From positions 3,844,001-3,908,000 of the forward strand of contig OX637797.1 in assembly GCA_951802425.1 (NCBI GenBank): a stretch of 64,000 nt of DNA, read 5' to 3'. This document shows, piece by piece, positions 1 to 10,839 of the stretch. Made by a program: the position numbers and the translations under genes. Numbering within the stretch: position 1 is the first letter of the stretch; the number at the start of each line of letters is the position of its first letter. This stretch comes from Clavaria fumosa. Taxonomy: Eukaryota > Basidiomycota > Agaricomycetes > Agaricales > Clavariaceae. The notes under the pieces were generated by a model that worked only from the letters and a program-made list of their open reading frames with translations, searched no databases and was not told the DNA's origin.

Positions 1-1066
1 AAGAGCTGGAGAACAGGATGGAAGGTGAGCAAACAGGTACCTGTTTCTTGCTGTGCATTGATGTCACAGAGCTACTGGCTGTTCAGGCCCTGTTCCATTT
101 GCTGGGATATTGACAGTTAGCTGTTTGTGCATATTTTGGTTTGTTCATATAATTGATCAAGGAAACTCAACCCTCAATCAACAACATGCCCATATTGTTG
201 ACCAATGATATGAATATATCATTGACTGGCAATATGCTTATATCATGGACAATATATGCATATAATTGACCAATGATATGTGCAAATAGTCAGTCAATGG
301 CATCCACATATTGTCAGACAACAAAGCAGTAGAAGCAGGGCAAGCAGGTCAGTGGGGCAGGCTGTGCAATTGGATTGAGTCAGATAGGCAGTGTGAGCAG
401 GTGAGTGGGGCAATCATGGTTAGCAGTCAGCAGTGCAAGTGGGATGGGCAGGGTGGATGTCACAAGTGGGTTAAGCAGGGTAGGCAGTGCAAGTGAGGCA
501 AGTGGGGTGGATGATGGAAGTGGTGAGAGTGACATGGATGGCACAAGCATGATTACTAGTGCAGTACAAGCAAGGTGAACATGATAGACAGGTACTTACA
601 TTGAGGGGTAGGGTGACTTGCTGCCTGTGGACAATGGAGGTCTGAGATGAGTGGGGACAAGCAAGCACAGAGACTGGGAATTTTGTTTCCACATTTCATC
701 AGTATTTCTTGTCCACATGGATGACATTGTTATGCCTTCCTGTCTCTACTACCAACTAAGGGCCTTCTTCTTCCATTCCATCTAGCATCCATTCAAGCCC
801 TCCTCCATCTGAGGTGCTCCCTGTTGTCCCTAAAGCACCATCAGATAGTCACCCATGTACCAGCATACCATTGCCCTTGTATGATTGTCTGCTCTCCTGT
901 CTCTTCCCCAGTCTCTTCATTCAGCAATTGTGTCTCCCCCATTCTCCCCCATGTGTTGATAGCTGTGGGCCACACACATGCTTTCAAGCTTTGACACAAA
1001 CTCAACTCATCACTTAACTGACTTTGTGAGATGGGGCATCCAGGACACCCACTTTGACATTCACAT
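1..1066. other. AT-rich and GA-rich degenerate repeat sequence, no gene seen
   Basis: Positions 120-300 are AT-rich and repeat variants of 'gacaatatg' and 'tgatatg'. Positions 320-540 are purine-rich and repeat short motifs such as 'gcagtgcaagtg' and 'ggtggatg', which also occur inside the palindrome arms that follow. Open frames here are short, overlap on both strands and have no recognisable domain. I see no gene. Confidence 0.6.
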
Positions 1067-2560
1067 CTAGTCAACTTTGTGTGTCATTTGGGCATGGCAG
1101 TCCTGGACACCCACCTTGAGGCACACATCCAGTCAACTTACTTTGTACATTATGAGAGATGTGGGTGTCCTGGTCCTCCTGGCATGGCTTACCTGTATCT
1201 GTATGATATCCCAGCCTGCATCACATTGGATCTTGGTAGGTATGTAGGACCTAGGTTTGGCATGCTAAGAGTGAGTAGCACAGGTGGTGTAAGTAGGATG
1301 GAGGGTGGACAGTGTGGGTGGAGTGAGTGGGTGGCACAGGCAAGGTGAGTAAGGCAAGTGGCACAAGTGAGGAGGTGCAAGTGAGGCAAGCCATGTGGTG
1401 TAGCACCAATGAGGTGAGTGGGTAGGCAGTGCAAGCAGGGTGGATGGCACAATTGGGGGTGAGCAGCATGGGTGGCACCATTGGGACAAGTTTGGTGGAC
1501 AGTGCATATTATCAGTCAATGATAAGTTAATATTTCCTTGTATTATTCATGACATGTCTGCTTGAGTAATGTATGTGTTTACTGTGCTCATGCTTGTCAT
1601 ACCTGGCACTGCTCATGTTCATCAGTCATTGCTTATGTGTGCCATACAGTGCCTAGGCTATGTCCATGCTGCTCATAGCAACCCACCTCCAGACCCTGTT
1701 CTTTTTTCCCTTCCCCAGGTAGTCCAGCACAATGCAGTTCTGCCTCCACCCCTTCCTTGCCATGTGCTATCCACTCTATGCTGCTTGTCTTGTTCTTCTG
1801 TCTAGGAGTCTGGTGATTAACATAGACCCAAGAACAAGACAAGCAGCATAGAGTGGATAGCACATGGCAATGAAGGGGTGGAGGCAGAACTGCATTGTGC
1901 TGGACTACCTGGGGAAGGGAAAAAAGAACAGGGTCTGGAGGTGGGTTGCTATGAGCAGCATGGACATAGCCTAGGCACTGTATGGCACACATAAGCAATG
2001 ACTGATGAACATGAGCAGTGCCAGGTATGACAAGCATGAGCACAGTAAACACATACATTACTCAAGCAGACATGTCATGAATAATACAAGGAAATATTAA
2101 CTTATCATTGACTGATAATATGCACTGTCCACCAAACTTGTCCCAATGGTGCCACCCATGCTGCTCACCCCCAATTGTGCCATCCACCCTGCTTGCACTG
2201 CCTACCCACTCACCTCATTGGTGCTACACCACATGGCTTGCCTCACTTGCACCTCCTCACTTGTGCCACTTGCCTTGCTCACCTTGCCTGTGCCACCCAC
2301 TCACTCCACTCACACTGTCCACCCTCCATCCTACTTACACCACCTGTGCTACTCACTCTTAACATGCCAAACCTAGGTCCTACATACCTACCAAGATCCA
2401 ATGTGATGCAGGCTGGGATATCATACAGATACAGGTAAGCCATGCCAGGAGGACCAGGACACCCACATCTCTCATAATGTACAAAGTAAGTTGACTGGAT
2501 GTGTGCCTCAAGGTGGGTGTCCAGGACTGCCATGCCCAAATGACACACAAAGTTGACTAG
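1067..2560. repeat. Large palindrome: two 731-bp inverted arms around a 32-bp spacer
   Basis: The left arm (1067-1797) is the reverse complement of the right arm (1830-2560) with no indel: paired positions always sum to 3627. By eye only a handful of mismatches occur in 731 bp. The spacer is 1798-1829. Both outer ends read CTAG. No TIR motif or target duplication of a known family is evident at the borders. The arms hold GA/CT-rich degenerate repeats, so the mirrored open frames are not taken as genes. It could be a foldback element, an inverted duplication, or an assembly artefact. Confidence 0.9.
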
Positions 2561-2569
2561 TTAATATTC

Positions 2570-2790
2570 TACTTCCTGCGATCCTGTCTGGATTTACGGC
2601 TGTGCTGTCTGTCCTACCTTCCTTAAAAGGAAATCTTGTCTGCCCTACCTTCTCAATGAGGGAAATCTTGTCTGTCCTACCTTCCTAAAAAGGAAATTCT
2701 GTCTGTCCTACCTTCCTTATAAGGAAATCTTGTCTGTCCTACCTTCCTTATAAGGAAATCTTGTCTGACCTACCTTCCTAATATGGAACT
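2570..2790 (+). repeat. Tandem repeat of about 30-35 bp
   Basis: About six imperfect units follow the pattern 'tgtctgtcctaccttcctt' + 'aaaaggaaatct'. The unit is related to the 42-bp minisatellite that starts right after it, sharing the 'tgtcctaccttcc' core. Confidence 0.8.
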
Positions 2791-3135
2791 GTCTCTGTCC
2801 TACCTTCCTTTTCTAGTGTCCTACCTTGCTTATGTCATGTCCTACCTTCCTTTTCTGGTGTCCTACCCTGCTTATGTCATGTCCTACCTTGCTTATGTCA
2901 TGTCCTACCTTCCTTTTCTGCTGTCCTACCTTGCTTATGTCATGTCCTACCTTCCTTTTCTGCTGTCCTACCCTGCTTATGTCATGTCCTACCTTCCTTT
3001 TCTGCTGTCCTACCTTGCTTATGTCATGTCCTACCTTCCTTTTCTGCTGTCCTACCTTGCTTATGTCATGTCCTCCCTTCCTACCTTCCTTTCCTGGTGT
3101 CCTACCTTCCTTTTCTTCTGTCCTCCCTTCCTTTG
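2791..3135 (+). repeat. 42-bp minisatellite, left array
   Basis: About eight units of roughly 42 bp contain 'cttatgtcatgtcctacc' and 'ttccttttctgctgtcc'. Because 42 is a multiple of three, the array stays open in several frames and gives a 14-residue periodic peptide (MSYLPFLVSYLAYV type). That is an effect of the repeat, not evidence of coding. The same array recurs at 59345-60330. Confidence 0.85.
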
Positions 3136-3209
3136 TGTTAATTAGGTTAGTCTGGTTAGACTTTCTTCCATTGTCCTACCCTTCCCTCTTCTGGTGCAGG
3201 CAATTCAAG

Positions 3210-5615
3210 TAAATTAATGCATTGATCTATGGTAATTACAGTAAGTGTGTGATGCATAGATGATGGTAAGTTTGCAAATGGTGAGGATGCATCATCACCC
3301 AGAGGGAGATGATGCATGATGCCACCACACATCATGCATCCCACTCGCTGATGCCTGCCGCCCGCCCCTCTGCTGCTACATGCTGCCTGCCCTGCTGCCA
3401 CCACGGTGACCCGCCGCCCACCCTTCTGCTGCTACATGTCGCCTGCCCTGCTGCCGCCACCTGCCTCTGCCCTGCTGCTGCCACCCACTGCCTGCCCTGC
3501 TGCTGCCACCTGCCACCCACCCTGCTGCTGCCACCTGCCGCCCGCCCTTCTGCTGCTACGTCACCTACGTGCTGCCTGCCCTGCTGCCGCTACCTGCTGC
3601 CCGCCCTGCTGCTGCCACCTGCCTCTGCCCTTCTGCTGCCACCTGCTGCCCACTGCCTGCCCTGCTGCTGCCTCCCACTGCCGGCCCTTCTGCTGCTACA
3701 TCACCTATGTGCTGCTTGCCCTGCTGCCACTACCCACTGCCCGCCCTGCTGCTGCCACCTGCCTCTGCCCTTCTGCTGCCACCTGCTGCCCACCCTTCTT
3801 CCACCACCTGCCACCCGCCGCCCCCTCCCCACCCCACTGCTCCTGCCCTGCTGTTGCTGCCACCTCTGCCCAGCTGCTCCCAATGGCCCCAGTCCCCACC
3901 ATTGGTCTGTGACCACAGTTGGGGGCTTGGGCCACTGCTACAGGGAGGGAGGGCGCACCTGGCAGGCAGCCTATCGTGGCCGCCATGCTGCGCTGAAGGA
4001 GATGATTGAGGCGCAGTCGACCACGTACTACTTGATGGTGCAGCTGTGGGACGATGGGGTGATCAGGCCACCAGACATGTGGGATGTGGTGGGTCTGGTG
4101 CTTGTGCTGGCTGCTTTGTGTACAGGCAGCAGTGCTGGGGCTGGGGCTGGGGCTGCTCCCATCGCCCCATCAGCCACATCACACCCATTGCCCCTGTTGC
4201 CCCCGTTGCCATTGTCGTTGTTGTTGCCCCTCCCGCCACCATTGTCATTGGGCCACTGCTGAAGAGAGGGAGAGAGGGAGGTGAAAGAGAGAGGGGGGAG
4301 GGTGAAAGAAAGAGAAAAAAGAAAGAAGGAGGAACACGCACCAGCAGTTGTCATCATTGCCATTGTCACCTGCACCTCATTGAGACCCATAAGTCACAGC
4401 CACAGTATCTGTCCTACTGACAGAAAAACTGTCCCTGCATCTTAGTCTGAGTATAATAAATTCTGAAAATAATTGGGAAGGATTGAGTCCACATGCTCAA
4501 CAATCCTATGTTAAATTTACAGTGTAGAATGCTGTCTAAAAAGTGTGATGATGATTGAATCAGTTTCTCACTTTACAGGTACATGTGTGACTAGGTGACT
4601 GCCTTGACCCACCACACCATGCTTGTGCCAGCAATGGTGTGTCATTATCCCCATCCCCCTTCTCCCCTCACTAATCCACCATTTAGCAGCTGACAACGAC
4701 ATCGACGACACCTGTGGCAGACAACGATGGCAATAATGGCCACAGCAGACAGCAATGGCGACTATGACAGCAGTAGACGACAACAACAGCGGCAGCTCTT
4801 CCCCCAGGCAACAACAACCGCTGGTGCATGTTCCTCCCTCTTTCTTTTTTCTCTTTCTTTTACCCTCCCCCCTCTCTTTCCCCCCTCCCTCCCTCCCTCT
4901 CTTCAGCAGTGGCACCGGCACGACGATGATGGCAGCGGGAGGGGCAACAACGATGACAACAGCGACAGGGCTGACAGGGGCGATGGCGACGGGGGTGATG
5001 GGGGCGACAGGGGCGACAGGGGTAACAGGTGCGACAGGGCTGACGGGGGCAATGGGGGTGATGGGTGCGACGAGAGCGGCGATCACAATAGGCTGCCTGC
5101 CAGGTGCGCCCTCCTCCCTGTAGCAATGGCCCAAGCCCTCAACTGTGGTCACAGACCAATGTGGGGGGTGGGGCCATTGGTAGCAGCTGGGCAGGGAGTG
5201 GCAGCAAGGAGCAGCGGGGTGGGGAGCGGGAGGCAGATGGCGGCAGCAGGGTGGGTGGCGGGTGGCGGCAGAAGGGCGGGCAGCAGGTGGCAGCAGAAGG
5301 GCAGAGGCAGGTGGCGGCAGAAGGGCAGAGGCAGGTGGTGACAGCAGGGCAGGCGGCGGGTGGTGGCAGCAGGGCAGGCAGCACGTAGCAGCAGAAGGGC
5401 GGGTGGCGGCAGCAGGGCAGGTGGCGGGTGGCAGCAGCAGGGCAGGTGGCAGCTGGGAGGCAGGGATGATGCAACATGACAGGAGCTGGGGAGGCGGTGA
5501 TGCAATGTGACGGGAGCTGGGGAGGCGAGGGTGATGCAATGCAGTGGCATGGCAACTTACCATCTTCCATGCATAACCAACTAATGGTAATTAGCCTAAA
5601 TAATGCATCAGATTG
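3210..5615. mobile_element. Foldback (giant inverted-repeat) element, copy 1
   Basis: The left end (about 3213-3320) matches the reverse complement of the right end (about 5500-5612), including paired 'taatgcat' and 'gatggtaagtt' blocks. Inside, the left arm is a C-rich array of 'ccctgctgctgccacctgcc' units (3355-3860) and the right arm is the G-rich mirror (5170-5460). Further mirrored blocks are 3900-3985 with 5080-5160, 4150-4270 with 4910-5050, and the purine tract 4262-4350 with the pyrimidine tract 4800-4915. The unique middle is about 4380-4790. The many long frames on both strands come from the GC-rich repeats. No transposase is visible, so this is likely a non-autonomous foldback transposon. 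Confidence 0.7.
3930..4140 (+). other. Conserved coding-like segment in the left foldback arm
   Basis: Between mirrored blocks, the left arm has a short unpaired stretch that reads as non-repetitive protein (TWQAAY..HAALKEMIEAQST, then QLWDDGVIRPPDMWDVVGL). The same frame is kept in copy 2 (about 61130-61320) with a few substitutions. I cannot assign a family. It resembles part of a basidiomycete transposon protein, but that is only an impression. It may be a leftover exon of the autonomous parent. Confidence 0.35.
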
Positions 5616-6545
5616 CTCACCTCATGTGTCTGGTGTCCTCCCTTCCTATCCTTTGATGTTAGTCTAATCTTCATTTTCTCATGTCTTACCCTGCCACCCA
5701 CACCACCTTGCACCTCACCCCACCATCTGGCATTGCCTGCATGCTAACCATGCTGCCTGGCACTACCTGCTTGCTGCCAATGCCACCTGGCACTGCTGAC
5801 ACCCTCCTCACTGTTAACACCACCTGGCTCCCCCCTGGTTACTGCCCACACCACTTTGCACTCTGCCACACCACCTGGCACCTCCATACACAGCCTGGTA
5901 CAACACTATGATACCTGTGCCACCTGTGTGAGGAAGGAGGACACAAGGTCTCCACACAACAAGAGGTATTTGGCCATGCATGTTTCTGAGATGTTTGTCC
6001 TGGGAAAGGGAAAGGAGGAACCTCTTTGATATGCACAGGTGAGTCCTCAAGAAGCTGTGGTGAGCTAGAGTACAGGGAGGGTGGCCAAGGCAATGGCATG
6101 TGATGATGGATGAGCATGGGTGAAAAGGTGCATGTCAGGTTCAGGGAGTAAAGGGTGAAAGCCACAATGCTGTCCTCTTTGTGGGCAACAATGGCAGCAG
6201 TGCACTGCATGCCTGGCCACTGATGCCTGCCAATTGCCAGTGCCATCTCCAACAGTGTGGACAACCCTAATGAGAAGAGGCAGGAGTGCCAGCAATGCTG
6301 ACAAAACTGACAATGTACACATGTGGCTGAAGGTGCTGCATGGCCTCCAGGTGCTGCATGGACATCCTTGACATGGTGCCCATGGCAGCCTCCACAGTCA
6401 TGCCACATGAGGCAGAGATGCAGCTCATCAAGCAGCTGTTTGACCTCATCCCTCTATTTCCTCCCAACACATGCCCCAGGCCCACCACCAAATTTGTCTG
6501 GCATCAGATCCAAATAGTGAAGCACTTAACCCTCCACTGCAAAGC
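5616..6545. other. CAC/CTGG-rich degenerate repeats, no gene seen
   Basis: Positions 5690-5910 consist of ~25-bp degenerate units such as 'ccacctggcactgc'. The rest is shared with 63003-63877 as part of the segmental duplication. A 189-residue frame on the minus strand (5839-6408) is kept in both copies but is cysteine/histidine-rich low complexity with no domain. I do not call it a gene. Confidence 0.6.
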
Positions 6546-6850
6546 ATGAATAGTAGTGCAATAAGTGATTGACAGTCTGCCATAACATATCACAAACATG
6601 TTGATTTCCTACACTTGGATGAATCATCCATGCCTAACACATTGGAAAGTTCACCAATGAGTCCCATCCTCCATGATTAATCACAGCAGAAAGTACAATT
6701 AAAATGATGCAATGTATCAAAAATGCATTGGCCAGTCTCATATTAACAGAACAGCCAAGGTTGTATCATAAATCACTTTCAGTAGGTACCTGTGTGTCCA
6801 AGAGAATAAACCCTTCAAAGACCTCCCCCTTAATCATGACCAATGACACA
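6546..6850. other. AT-rich unique sequence, nothing recognised
   Basis: This is the transition between the repeat block and the GC-richer fragment region. No frame above about 70 codons has a recognisable motif. Confidence 0.6.
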
Positions 6851-6861
6851 ACAGGTGGGTA

Positions 6862-6985
6862 CGTAAATCCCATGGGAAAGCTGGTACCTGGCACGGGTTC
6901 GAACTCGCGACTTGAGTGAACCGGCCTCAATGCGCTCACGTGGAGCGTTCAACCCGCTGGACTAAATGGTCTAGGTCAGACATAA
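6862..6985 (-). ncRNA. tRNA-like (possible SINE head) sequence
   Basis: On the minus strand, an A-box match (TAGTCCAGCGG, plus 6954-6964) lies about 50 bp before a B-box match (GTTCGAACC, plus 6896-6904). A possible anticodon stem-loop (CGCT / AGCG with a 7-nt loop) lies between. The T-stem and acceptor stem do not pair well and position 33 is not U, so it is not a functional tRNA. A tRNA pseudogene or tRNA-derived SINE is more likely. Confidence 0.4.
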
Positions 6986-7258
6986 CCCTGAGTCATTCTT
7001 TCTCTCACTCATCTGTCTCGTACTCTAACCCGGCCCCACTCTTTGCTGCATTCTTTCTCTCTCATATGTCTCGTACTCTAACCTGTCCGCTCTCCCCGCC
7101 CTCTGCTGCCTCTGCCGCTCTCTGTCCCGACTCCGCCGCTCGCCCGCCCGCCCGCCCGCCCCGTGAACTCCACGTGAACTTCGCGACGCCGATCTCAAGT
7201 ACTCTGGCTCTTGAGTATAACTACAAGCGCCCCAATGCACATGTTCAAAGATAATTGG
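6985..7258. repeat. Pyrimidine-rich ~63-bp duplication and GCCC microsatellite
   Basis: The segment beginning 'cattctttctctc' and ending 'tctcgtactctaacc' occurs twice in tandem (about 6997-7085). It is followed by a short run of GCCC units near 7138-7162. No gene is seen. Confidence 0.6.
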
Positions 7259-8045
7259 TCAGTGAAGGTCAGCACGGATTTGTGCCCTGTCCCAACAATT
7301 TGCTGATTTGCTTGCAGGATCGCATGCGCTGTGTGGACGATTCTTACATATCACGAATATCCACTCCTGCTTCTCTGCCTCCAGCCTGCGCACCCTCCCC
7401 TCCCACTCCTCGTTCCCCTCCTCCATTGTCTCCAGTTCTTCTGTCGCCTGTCTAACCTGCTGCGTCAGCTTCTGCACCTGCACTCGCAACTCCGGGGCCT
7501 CTGCAGTGTGTCTCCACATGTCGTCGTTCATGCGCGCATCCTTCCCCAGCAGCACATGGCACAGGCCACGCCACCGCATCACCTCCCCATTCAACGTCGC
7601 CACCTGCAACTCGTACAGCGCCCGCACAGCCACAACGCCCGCCTTCGCCTGCCCCGTCGCGATCGACGCCCGCTGCTCCAACCCCGCATTCGCCTCCTGC
7701 AGCTCAGGCGTGAACGTCGACGCTGCCCCGTTCTGCTCCTGGAAAAACGCCACGTCCCGCTCTAACGACTCCTTTGACCGCAGGTGCGACCCGATCGTCG
7801 CGTTCAGGATCGCCTCGTTCGTCTGCCACCCCGACTTCTCATCCCACACAGCCTTCATCTCCGCCATCTCCCCCTTCGTCCTCTCTTATTGTCACCCAAG
7901 CTCGTCGTTTTGCGCCACCGCCTGAGACAGTGCTTCGAGCGTCTCGGCCAATTGACGCTCCAGCGCTTTCCCTTGCACTTCGGCCTCCTCTGTGAGCTCG
8001 GCCTTACTAGCAGGACGAGGAGATCTTCCAGACTGCGCGGCTCGT
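7259..8045 (-). pseudogene. Coiled-coil protein fragment
   Basis: A 202-residue frame (7259-7867) is rich in E, Q, L and A with heptad-like spacing (TQQVRQATEELETMEE, EWEGRVRRLEAEKQEW). The same frame continues upstream to about 8045 (KALERQLAETLEALSQAVAQ) but is broken near 7885 by TGA and TAA codons three positions apart. No intron fits there, so I read it as a decayed coiled-coil gene. Compositional coiled coil is all that can be said about function. It lies back to back with the dynamin-like fragment on the other strand. Confidence 0.5.
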
Positions 8046-8094
8046 CAAGTGGGTCGGGGGCTAGCTCGGCCGCTGTCTACTCATTATTATCTGT

Positions 8095-8965
8095 TGGGCG
8101 ATGCGAGTATCTGGTCATGCAATATTTCCCTGCGATTCGACCACGCGTCCGACGGAAGTCACCAGGCCTGTGTGTCAGTGCCATTTGCATGGATAAGGAC
8201 AGCATCGAGCTTTGGATTCGACGGGCGCAGCTCGCCATCCTCAGCCCTCACATCAAGCCAGCGCAATTCCAGGACAAAAGCCTCGAAGAGCTTGGGGAAA
8301 TTTCCAAGACAGACCTTGACATATTGAAGTTCTCCAGAAATGCAGTCGTAATCCATATCTTCGATCCAGATGCCACGGATTTGTCTTTCATTGATCTTCC
8401 TGGTTAGTATTTGGTGTTCAAACATCTCGTTGTGGCATCTGACATGGCTCATCTTTCTCAGGGTTAATCCAGAATGAGGAAGACGACGTCATACAGACGG
8501 GTGCATCCGATTCCAGTCTCCTCGCAATTAATCGATGATCCAGCGGTCCCTTTTCTCAGATGATATGGAGAATCAATAGGCCACCAGGCTAGCCAAAGAA
8601 TACGATCGCGAGGGAGAACGAATAATCGGTCCGTGTACCATGCCTTTGAGAGATTTGTTCGCTGGCAATTGCTTGATGTAGGTGTTCTTACCAAACCTGA
8701 CATGCTCGCGAACTCTGCGCAACTCAGACAGAAATGGAAAAGAGTCCTTGAAGGAGAGAAGCATCCCCTGAGGCATGGCTATTATGCCATTCGACTCCCA
8801 AACGAAGATGAGCGACAGGCGAATATCACGGCAGCGAAGCTCAGAACCACAGAAGCTGCTTGGATGGATGGCTGAGGCTGAAGGGACCATCCTGGAGGTG
8901 GATAGACTGCAGCGGCGGTACGAGGTTCAAACAACCCTCATCAAATGCGCTATTTTCTCCTGGAC
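8095..8965 (+). pseudogene. Dynamin-like GTPase fragment, degenerate
   Basis: The piece contains landmarks of the dynamin GTPase domain in order: the G3 region (DATDLSFIDLPG, about 8370-8405), then after an intron LIQNEEDDVIQ, a broken SDDMENQ/ATRLAKEYDREGER stretch (about 8555-8620), and the G4 motif TKPDMLANS (8690-8710), followed by HGYYAIRLPNEDERQ. These are split over three frames with a stop at 8577-8579, and the segment between G3 and SDDMENQ is shortened. The P-loop region and the C-terminal stalk are missing. Dynamin family GTPases remodel membranes using GTP. This copy cannot encode one. Confidence 0.75.
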
Positions 8966-9030
8966 ATGCACACGGCTCAGGGTATGTTTATCACAACAAA
9001 CCAAGCATTGATTTTCCCTGTGCCAATAGC

Positions 9031-9293
9031 TTGACACCCTCCTAAGATCGAACGGGATGGGATAGCCTCGATGACCTTGTCGAAGAGAACGGTCTCTCGC
9101 TCAAAAGCTTTGCCGCTCTCCTCAAAACTCTTGACAAGGCCTGCGACGCGCTCGGGCTACGCATGTCCCAGGAGGTCGACGCGCTTCGATGGCCTTTGCG
9201 CTCGTCGCGCTCTGTCTCGCCCACAAAGACGCCGCAGCCATCTCCGTCCAAGACGGACACCGCGCCCCGAACAGAAAATCTGCCAGACGCGTC
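9031..9293 (+). repeat. Inverted duplicate of 43443-43706; unknown gene fragment
   Basis: This ~260-bp segment is the near-identical reverse complement of 43443-43706, with about 95 percent identity by eye. In the plus strand it reads WDSLDDLVEENGLSLKSFAALLKTLDKAC and continues into a Ser/Pro-rich stretch (VSPTKTPQPSPSKTD), a plausible but unrecognised protein. The mate lies beside a FunK1-like fragment on the opposite strand. Confidence 0.7.
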
Positions 9294-10580
9294 ATCCAAT
9301 CTCACTCCTAAACGTAGACCAGAGCTTTCCAATGTGGACGATGAGTTTACTACGCCCTCCCCGGCGAAGAAGCAGAAACGGTACGTTTACAGGCGCACAC
9401 GCCCACGGATGACCTTCCTCCTTGAGAAGGCGAAGCTGGCGATGGGGATTCTGCTGTCTCCTCCGCTCCTTGTAACGGTGTCAACGCATCAGCAGAAGGA
9501 GGAGGAGAAACGGCGCTATCGCTCGCTGCCTCTGCTTCGGTGGACAAGAAACCGGATTCCCACATAACCACGCGAGCGTTTAAGATGGGCGAGTCGTACG
9601 CCGTGACGCCATCGCTGCTGCAGTACTTCTACACGATGTCGCTGCTAACGAACCTGCTCCCATCGCCGCCTAGCGGCAGCGGCGACCACACGGATCCGTA
9701 CCCGCTATCGTCCTCGTCCTCGCCCCCCGGGAGGGACAAGGCGTAATCGGGGGATGGCAAAAAGTCCAAGAAGTCGCTCAGCCTGCTCAAGGTCCTCCGT
9801 TCAACCTCTCGTGGGCCGACGCGTCAAGGTAGCTCTACAAAATTCGAGTTCCACATCATCTGCGGAACTGCCGCGCCACAAAGCGGGTGGCGGCGGCGGC
9901 CGGCACCCGACTATCTCCTCGCAGGCCTCGAAAGAACAGAAGATCCGCGCCATTGAGGCCGCTGCGAACGGGCTCTCCCTCACTTCGCCGCTCCCACCAA
10001 CTGCTCCGTCGCTGCCCGAGCAACCGTCTCGCGAAGCCGGCTCGTCAGCGGCAGGGACGTCAGCGGTGGCTCGCAGGTCTGAAGAGGAGGTGCACTGCCA
10101 AACACGAGCCTCCCCTGCCCACTCTGGCAGCAGCGGCCCGACCTACTCTGGTAGCAGTGGCGTGGGCCCGACGTCCCATCTCCCTGGTCCTACTCCCTGG
10201 ATGGCGCTCCAGTTTGGCCTGCTGCCACGCACGCCCGACTCGGCAAACTACAGGATGGCCGAGTCCGCCCAGGATCCGTCGTCGCATGCCTTCATGGAGC
10301 AAGAGCCTTCTCTTCCCCCACATGGTATTTCTCTTGCTGAGCACATCTGTCCACCTAGTTGGCACCGCAGTCCTCTCCCCACACATTCTGGTATGTCATA
10401 CAAATCTCAGCTTTGTCTTCTGCTCACTCATGTCCTTCCTAGATACAAACCCTCCACACTCCCCGCCGTCCTATTTCTCAAGCCCCGACCTGTTTCTCTA
10501 CGTGGCCTCCCCCCCTCACAATGATTCACAATCTGTCTATCAAACATTTCTTAACTCGCACCCCAGCTATCTGTAGATGG
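9294..10580 (+). pseudogene. Unrecognised Ser/Pro-rich gene fragments
   Basis: GC-rich sequence of host-gene character has several overlapping frames. One piece (9585-9700) reads FKMGESYAVTPSLLQYFYTM followed by a Ser/Pro/Gly linker. Another (about 9750-9850) reads KSKKSLSLLKVLRSTSRG then TKFEFHIICGTA. A 256-residue frame (9754-10524) is low-complexity Ser/Ala/Pro. Frames change without clean splice sites. I do not recognise the gene and regard the region as decayed exons of one or more host genes. Confidence 0.3.
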
Positions 10581-10839
10581 TCCCAACACTGGGTTCTCGC
10601 AGCCGCTAACGTATGAAGTCTGCTTGCTCGCTCGATCTTGATAGGGCCCGAATTATGATTTGAAGTTCAAGCCATTTTAGATTTGCACGTGATTTCTGTT
10701 ACGTTCCTACTTCATTCGCTTGCCCACAATCCAGTGCGCGTGAGCCTCCTGGCGAGGGCCAGACAGACCTGCAGACAAAAGGACAGCGAAGGATTGCAAG
10801 GACCGCTGGTTCGCTCAATGGGCATCCGAGAGTCGAAAT

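Larger units (their letters stand above)
3136..6500 (+). repeat. Segmental duplication, copy 1 (contains foldback element 1)
   Basis: This stretch matches 60337-63877 in direct orientation, from the 'gtgttaattaggttag' flank through the foldback element and a CCT/CAC-rich tail to 'aaatttgtctg', where the copies diverge. Copy 2 is about 180 bp longer, mostly from extra G-rich repeat units in its right arm. Differences are scattered substitutions and small indels. Confidence 0.85.

Noticed and set aside
1189..2438. Mirrored frames of 76-141 codons
   Set aside because: Identical frames appear on both strands because of the palindrome. No domain or codon structure.
2783..3212. Long plus-strand frames (120-128 codons) giving a hydrophobic periodic peptide
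   Set aside because: The frames are produced by a 42-bp tandem repeat divisible by three. They occur in two frames at once and recur at 59284-60413. No start context or unique sequence supports a gene.
3309..5570. Frames of up to 331 codons on both strands in the foldback arms (also 60423-62958)
   Set aside because: Cys/Pro/Leu or Gly/Gln/Arg low complexity from GC-rich arrays, open in all frames on both strands. This is a composition effect, not coding.
5839..6408. 189-codon minus-strand frame kept in both duplicated copies
   Set aside because: Conservation follows from the recent duplication itself. The sequence is Cys/His/Ser low complexity with no domain.
7784..8407. 207-codon plus-strand frame as a complete gene
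   Set aside because: Only its last part matches dynamin. The first part is antisense to the coiled-coil fragment and out of frame with earlier dynamin sequence.
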